Assembly: GCA_964608315.1 (NCBI GenBank)
Contig: CAZSNF010000011.1
Coordinates: 34,236 to 98,235 of the forward strand
Source of the DNA: VXPQ01 sp964608315
GTDB taxonomy: Bacteria > Bacteroidota > Rhodothermia > Rhodothermales > VXPQ01
Reading direction: 5' to 3'
Length of the DNA stretch: 64,000 nucleotides
The position numbers and the translations under genes were made by a program. Under the pieces are notes generated by a model. It was not told where the DNA came from and made no database searches. It was given only the letters and a program-made list of their open reading frames with translations. Shown piece after piece: positions 59,433 through 64,000 of the stretch (positions are counted from its first letter, which is position 1; each line of letters begins with the position of its first letter).

Positions 59433-61664
59433 ATGACGAACTTATCCCGACTCACCTTCTGGTCCTGCGTTTTGGCGTGGGCGGCGACGCTCGCGATCCC
59501 GACGGCGCAGGCGCAAACCCCCTCCACTGTTACCTATACGGTTACCTTCAAGGGCAACTGGGCCGTCGCTCCCAACGGCGGGCTGGCGGAGGGCGTGGCG
59601 GTGGTTAGAAGTGCGCACTTTACCACGCTGGTCGGCGCCGTGCACAACGACAAAGTTACTTTCTGGGCGTCCGGCGGCATGGCTACGCCTGGGGTGACGT
59701 CGGTAGCGGAACTGGGCAGTACGGGCGCATTTTCAAGCGAAGTGGCCGCCGCAGGTTCGAACGCCGTGCTTGTCAGAAAATCCATCGGAGGGAGTCCGAC
59801 CGTTACGGCGACGTTCGACATTGAAGCGACGACGGAGCGCCCGCTGTTCACCATTTTGTCGATGATCGGCCCCAGCCCGGACTGGTTCGTAGGAGTTTCC
59901 GGCTTGTCCCTGCTGGATGACCAGAAACAGTGGCGGTCGAGTCATTCGGTGGACCTGTTTGCGTACGACGCCGGGACAAGGAACAGAGAAGCATTTCAGT
60001 TAGGCGGGCCCCAGACAACTCCCCAGGGCGCCATTACGAGCCTCAAGGGCATGGGCAGCTTTTCCAACACCCAGCCCATGGCGCGGCTCTCGTTCGCGCT
60101 TCAGGGCGTGGAGACTAATGTTGCGCCCGCGTTCACCGGTTCGACGAGTTTTTCCGTGGAGGAAAACATCGCCATGGCGGGTACGGTGCAGGCGACGGAC
60201 AGCGACAATCAGGACAGCGTGACCGGCTACGCGATCGAATCCGGTTTGGACGGAGCGCTTTTTTCGATTGCGTTGTCGGGCGCGTTGACCTTCCGGGCCG
60301 CCCCTGATTATGAAGATCCGAAGGATGCGGACAGCGATAACGTTTATGAGGTCAGGATACGCGCGACGAGCGGCGCGGGGAGTCGCGCGCTGTCCACGGT
60401 TGAGACGTTTTCGGTTACCGTTGCGGATATAAACGGGGAAGCGCCGTCTGAACCGGCGGCTCCGTTCGTGACGGCGGTTTCGACGTTCATGTTGCGCGCG
60501 ACCTGGACGGAGCCGGCCAACGAGGGTCCCGATATAAACGGCTACGATTATCGGTACCGGGTTCTCCATGGCGGCGAGGGCTGGGCGGAAGCAACCAGTG
60601 CGGCGTTGTCCGCTACGATCGACGAACTTTCCCCGAATACGACCTACGAGGTGCAGGTTCGCGCGAATAACGCCGAGGGTTCCAGCGGCTGGTCGCCTTC
60701 GGGGGTCGGCGCCACGCCAGTTATGGCGCTGGGCCAGGTTACGGGCGTGTCCGTCGCGGCGCAACCGGAGCAACTCCTCGTGTCGTGGGACGCTGTGGAG
60801 GGGGCTACGGGCTACAAGGTGCAATGGAAGGCTTCCGGAGAAGAGTACGACGAGAGCGCCAGGCAGCGCGAGGTCAGCGGCGGCGCCACGACGATGCATA
60901 CGATTTCCAACCTGGTCGTCGGCCTTGAGTATGCGGTGCGCGTGGCGGCGATCGGAGAAAATATGGCGGAAGGGCCGCCCTCGGAGGAGGTAACGCGTAC
61001 GCCTCTGCCGGTCCCGAGGTTGTCCTTTGCGGCCCCCCGGCTGGTCGTCGACGAGGCGGCAGGAGGCGTCAATGTGGAGGTTCTCATCAGTCCGGCGCCT
61101 CCCGCGGACCTTGAGTTCGGCTACACGCTTTCCGGCACGGCCACGAATAACCTGGACTACGCTATTCCCAACGTAACGACCAACCTGGGGGTTCTTCTCG
61201 CGCCCGCCGGCGCAACCGAGGCGAACATTCTGGTGGTCATCAATGACGACGACCTGGAGGAAGAGGCCGAGACGGTCATTCTGACGTTGCAAAACAACAC
61301 GGGCCGGGCCGCAGGCGGTTCGGAAGTTCATATCATCACGATCGAGGACAACGATCAGGACCCGCCAACGTCGATTGAATCCGCAGGCGCGGAAATTCCC
61401 GCCTCTGTTGCGCTCCAGCAGAATTACCCGAATCCTTTCAATCCCGAAACGACGATACGGTACGGGTTGCCCGAAGCGGGGGACGTGCGTCTTGCAGTGT
61501 ACGACGCAGCGGGCCAGGAAGTGGCCGTGCTGATTGATCGGGCGCAGCCTGCGGGCCATTACGCAGTCCGTTTCGCGGCGAGCCATTTGCCAAGCGGTCT
61601 GTACGTATACCGTCTGGAGACGGGCGGCGAGACCATGGCGCGCGCGATGCTGCTTGTGAAGTGA
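59433..61664 (+). CDS. Secreted spondin-domain protein, larger paralogue with Calx-beta domain and T9SS tail
   Basis: The 743-residue product has a signal peptide (LTFWSCVLAWAATLAIPTAQA), a spondin-N-type domain (VTYTVTFKGNW... FTILSMIGPSPDWFVGVSGL), a cadherin-like repeat (APAFTGSTSFSVEENIAMAG), two FN3 domains (WTEPANEGPDINGYDYRYR; VSWDAVEGATGYKVQWK), a Calx-beta domain (VDEAAGGVNVEVLISPAPP... INDDDLEEEAETVILTL) and a T9SS tail (LQQNYPNPFNPETTIRYG). It is closely related to the preceding gene product but has one extra FN3 and a Calx-beta domain. Function is probably surface adhesion or matrix, not proven. Confidence 0.87.
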   Translation: MTNLSRLTFWSCVLAWAATLAIPTAQAQTPSTVTYTVTFKGNWAVAPNGGLAEGVAVVRSAHFTTLVGAVHNDKVTFWASGGMATPGVTSVAELGSTGAFSSEVAAAGSNAVLVRKSIGGSPTVTATFDIEATTERPLFTILSMIGPSPDWFVGVSGLSLLDDQKQWRSSHSVDLFAYDAGTRNREAFQLGGPQTTPQGAITSLKGMGSFSNTQPMARLSFALQGVETNVAPAFTGSTSFSVEENIAMAGTVQATDSDNQDSVTGYAIESGLDGALFSIALSGALTFRAAPDYEDPKDADSDNVYEVRIRATSGAGSRALSTVETFSVTVADINGEAPSEPAAPFVTAVSTFMLRATWTEPANEGPDINGYDYRYRVLHGGEGWAEATSAALSATIDELSPNTTYEVQVRANNAEGSSGWSPSGVGATPVMALGQVTGVSVAAQPEQLLVSWDAVEGATGYKVQWKASGEEYDESARQREVSGGATTMHTISNLVVGLEYAVRVAAIGENMAEGPPSEEVTRTPLPVPRLSFAAPRLVVDEAAGGVNVEVLISPAPPADLEFGYTLSGTATNNLDYAIPNVTTNLGVLLAPAGATEANILVVINDDDLEEEAETVILTLQNNTGRAAGGSEVHIITIEDNDQDPPTSIESAGAEIPASVALQQNYPNPFNPETTIRYGLPEAGDVRLAVYDAAGQEVAVLIDRAQPAGHYAVRFAASHLPSGLYVYRLETGGETMARAMLLVK

Positions 61665-61740
61665 GCCATTGGTCTCTGAACATCGCGCGGAGGCTGTCGT
61701 ACCGTAAGCCGTTCGCTCCCGTCTGCGCCGCCCGGTCTTG

Positions 61741-62001
61741 TCAAGGACACTCTGATTAATTCTGCTTCGATCAGCGCTTCATGTTCGTGCGCAAAGGACA
61801 TTGTACCGGCCGTTGTTGAATCAGCGGTAAACGCTTCGGGCTCCAGGCATGGCGGACATGAAGCGCCCTTCGGGGGGCTGCGAGAGGCTCTGGCTGTGTC
61901 ATTCCTCATTATGCGGGGCCGCCACACTACTTGCTTCGTCATTCCTTGCCAGAGCCTCTCGCAGCCTCTGAACTTTGTGGACTTAATCAGAGTATCCTTG
62001 A
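61741..62001. mobile_element. TTAAGG element, full copy directly before metG (261 bp)
   Basis: Ends TCAAGGACACTCTGATTAAT and CTTAATCAGAGTATCCTTGA agree in their outermost T-C-A/T-G-A pair. The arms GCGAGAGGCTCTGGC and GCCAGAGCCTCTCGC are a perfect 15-bp stem, two bases shorter on both sides than other copies. The metG ATG is 4 bases beyond the element. With 61665-61740 it fills the gap after the spondin paralogue. Confidence 0.9.
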
Positions 62002-62004
62002 TTT

Positions 62005-63756
62005 ATGTCTTCGCGCGATTTCGACCGCATCCTTGTTACGTCTGCGCTCCCGTACGCCAACGGTCCGCTGCATCTGGGGCATCTGGCGGGGGCGTACCTT
62101 CCTGCCGACCTGTATGCGCGGTATCAGCGCCTGAAGGGGCGGGACGTGCTGTACGTATGCGGGTCCGACGAATTCGGCGTGGCCATCATGATGCGGGCGC
62201 ACCGGGAAGGCATTTCTCCGCAGGATATCGTGGACGAATACCACCCCATGATTCGCGACAGCTTCCAGCGTTTCGGGATGAGTTTCGATTACTACGGGCG
62301 AACCACCTCTGCCACGCACCGGGAAACCAGCCAGGATTTTTTTCGCCGCCTGGCGGAAAAAGGGCTTTTCCGATTGAAAACCGAAAAGCAACTGTACGAC
62401 CCCGAAGCAAAGATTTTTCTGGCCGATCGCTTTGTTACGGGAACCTGTCCGTCCTGCGGATACGAACGCGCGTACGGCGATCAGTGCGAGCGATGCGGGA
62501 TATCCCTCAGCCCGACGGAACTCGGCCATCCCCGGAGTACGCTGACCGATGCGACGCCGGAACTCCGCGAAACCACCCATTGGCACCTGCCGCTGGGCGA
62601 TTTGCAGCCCAAACTGGAAGCCTGGATCGCCACGCATCCGGAATGGAAACCCAACGTGCTGGGGCAGATACGGAGCTGGTTCCAGGATGGGTTGCGGGAT
62701 CGGGCCATTACGCGCGACGTGCCCTGGGGCGTACCGGTTCCGAAAGATGTGGCGGAGGCGGTTGGGGTGGACGCGCGCGGCAAGGTCATTTACGTATGGT
62801 TCGATGCGCCCATCGGATATATTTCCGCCACCCGGGAATGGGCGGCGACGACCGGGGATCCCGACGCCTGGAAGACGTACTGGCAGGACGAGGGGACGAA
62901 ACTGCTGCACTTCATAGGCAAGGACAACATCGTGTTCCATTGCCTCATGTTTCCGGCCATGTTGATGGAGCACGGAGAATTCGTGCTTGAGGACAATGTC
63001 CCCGCCAACGAATTTCTGAATCTCGAAGGGGAAAAATTATCCACCAGCCGCGGCTGGGCGGTGTGGCTGCACGAATATCTTGAAGAATTTCCGGCGGATA
63101 CGCTCCGGTACGCCATGGCGTCCACGCTCCCGGAAACGAAAGACGCCGATTTCAGCTGGGGCGATTTTCAGGCGCGCGCCAACGGGGAACTGGCCGACGT
63201 GCTGGGCAATTTTTTCCATCGGGCGATGACCTTCGCCGCAAGGTACATGGACGGCAAAGTGCCGCCGCTGGAAGACGCCGCGCCGGAAGATCGGAGCGTA
63301 CTGGACGCGCTCGCCGGATTTCCAGCCCAAATAGGCCAGCGCTACGAGACGTTTCGCAACAGGGAGGCGGTGTTCGAGACGATGCAACTGGCTCGCCTCG
63401 GCAACAAGTATTTTAACGACAGGGAACCCTGGCGCACCGCCAAAACCGATTTTCGCGCCTGCGCCAATACGGTGCACGTATCGCTGCAGCTGTGCGCGGC
63501 GCTGGCCGTATTGCTGGAGCCTGTGCTTCCGCACGGCGCGGCGCGGCTGCGGGCCATGTTGCGGCTGGAAGGGGTGCATTCGAGCGAGGCGGGCGGAAGC
63601 GCGGGCCCGATCGGATGGGACGAAGCGGCGCAGCCCCTGCTTGAGGCCGGGCACGAACTGGGGACCTCCGAAATTCTTTTCCGCAAGATTGAGGATGCGC
63701 AGATTGCCGCGCAACTGGAAAAATTGCGCCATCGGGCGGCGGAAGCGCAGGGGTAA
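62005..63756 (+). CDS. metG: Methionyl-tRNA synthetase
   Basis: MetRS charges tRNA-Met. The 583-residue class I enzyme has ALPYANGPLHLGHLAG (HIGH-like HLGH), a zinc knuckle (CPSCGYERAYGDQCERCG), VWFDAPIGYISATREWA and EGEKLSTSRGWAVWL (KMSKS-like KLSTS), then a helical anticodon domain. It lacks the C-terminal Trbp111/EMAP-like tRNA-binding domain found in enzymes of about 670 residues. No leader is possible: an element ends 4 bases before its ATG, so the promoter must lie in or beyond the element. Confidence 0.96.
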   Translation: MSSRDFDRILVTSALPYANGPLHLGHLAGAYLPADLYARYQRLKGRDVLYVCGSDEFGVAIMMRAHREGISPQDIVDEYHPMIRDSFQRFGMSFDYYGRTTSATHRETSQDFFRRLAEKGLFRLKTEKQLYDPEAKIFLADRFVTGTCPSCGYERAYGDQCERCGISLSPTELGHPRSTLTDATPELRETTHWHLPLGDLQPKLEAWIATHPEWKPNVLGQIRSWFQDGLRDRAITRDVPWGVPVPKDVAEAVGVDARGKVIYVWFDAPIGYISATREWAATTGDPDAWKTYWQDEGTKLLHFIGKDNIVFHCLMFPAMLMEHGEFVLEDNVPANEFLNLEGEKLSTSRGWAVWLHEYLEEFPADTLRYAMASTLPETKDADFSWGDFQARANGELADVLGNFFHRAMTFAARYMDGKVPPLEDAAPEDRSVLDALAGFPAQIGQRYETFRNREAVFETMQLARLGNKYFNDREPWRTAKTDFRACANTVHVSLQLCAALAVLLEPVLPHGAARLRAMLRLEGVHSSEAGGSAGPIGWDEAAQPLLEAGHELGTSEILFRKIEDAQIAAQLEKLRHRAAEAQG

Positions 63757-63910
63757 AGAGGGGGGCGGTTCGGGTTGAATCGCGGATGCAGCCCCGGAAA
63801 CGTTGCAGGGATGCGCTGCCTCCTGTGATGATCCTGATGCCGCGTAGAGATGGGCCGCTTCAGCGAAACGCGCGCGATGATTCTGGCGCGGCAGGAATAC
63901 GGGACGGTCC

Positions 63911-63930
63911 TTAAGGATACGCTGATTCAG
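63911..63930. repeat. Relic left end of the TTAAGG element
   Basis: TTAAGGATACGCTGATTCAG matches the left terminal repeat. It is not followed by the rest of the element. The stretch 63757-63910 after metG holds nothing that I recognise. Confidence 0.6.
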
Positions 63931-63965
63931 TCCGCTCTTCCCTCAAAACATTTTTCATAAATTTT

Positions 63966-64000
63966 TAAAAAATATTCCGCGGGACTTGATTATGAATTTT
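63966..64000. repeat. A/T-rich motif shared with 20449-20481
   Basis: AAAATATTCCGCGGGACTTG followed by ATTATGAATTTT aligns with AAAATATTCCCCGGGGCTTG followed by ATTGCGGGTTTT at 20449-20481, about 26 of 32 positions. Both lie shortly after an element end. The window stops here, so its full extent is unknown. Confidence 0.4.

Noticed and set aside
9215..62001. Elements as integron attC sites
   Set aside because: They follow stop codons and are palindromic like attC, but the ends read GTTAAGG...CCTTAAC, opposite to the attC core RYYYAAC...GTTRRRY, and the genes are ordinary operon members rather than cassettes.
9215..62001. CRISPR array or REP/BIME-type short palindromes
   Set aside because: Copies are about 260 bp, kilobases apart and have long terminal inverted repeats; there is no regular spacer pattern and no cas gene.

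Overview
The window looks like a chromosomal stretch from a GC-rich, Gram-negative bacterium of the Bacteroidota/Rhodothermota line. Evidence: bamA and two skp/ompH genes follow rseP and uppS; two secreted proteins end in a type IX secretion (T9SS) sorting tail (QNYPNPFNPETTIRY...); arginine is made through an HCLPVRRN-type (acetyl/succinyl-ornithine) transcarbamylase; many genes lack a clear Shine-Dalgarno; carB lacks its regulatory domain. Most genes are housekeeping. No transposase, phage gene, CRISPR array or rRNA was seen.

Layout. 0-6.6 kb (+): rseP end, uppS, bamA, two skp-like chaperones, panB, surE. 6.8-14.8 kb (-): one arginine operon argG-argC-argD-argF'-argB-argE'-argH with a putative attenuating leader, then folD at 15.1-16.0 kb (-). 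16.3-20.2 kb (+): a SAM-I riboswitch and terminator ahead of metY-metX-asd. 20.6-23.3 kb: a decayed Ig-like surface protein. 23.9-27.2 kb: tRNA-Gly, a hotdog thioesterase, a DUF4097-like exported protein (-), a 3-methyladenine glycosylase. 27.6-35.9 kb: alaS, an ECF sigma/anti-sigma pair, a Spy/CpxP-like protein, tRNA-Ser, a DUF1080 protein, folK, a small membrane protein, tonB (-). 36.0-49.4 kb (+ apart from rnhA): carA-carB-psd-pssA-purS, obg-dprA-rluD, hisS-lgt-rlmB. 49.7-57.4 kb (-): HEAT-repeat protein, flippase-like membrane protein, class V aminotransferase, and the operon hisB-proC-hisH-hisA-hisF. 57.5-63.8 kb (+): two spondin-domain T9SS cargo paralogues and metG.

The most striking signal is a dispersed family of about 260-bp palindromic elements, called here the TTAAGG element, in roughly 18 full, shortened or degraded copies plus about nine relic ends. 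Terminal inverted repeats resemble TTAAGGATACTCTGATTAAA or TTAGGGAACCTCTGATTAAT. The core is a hairpin whose two arms vary together from copy to copy. The elements sit directly at the 3' ends of genes, and in several cases the element supplies the stop codon and last residues of the protein (3-methyladenine glycosylase, hisS, hisB, probably argB and argF'). No mobilising enzyme is present here, so a MITE-like or Correia-like non-autonomous element is the simplest reading.

Functional links: carAB makes the carbamoyl phosphate used by ArgF' and ArgG/ArgH finish arginine; asd, metX and metY form a SAM-controlled methionine branch; psd and pssA make phosphatidylethanolamine; rseP, bamA, the skp proteins, lgt and tonB serve the envelope. 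All assignments rest on reading the sequence; no database search was run.
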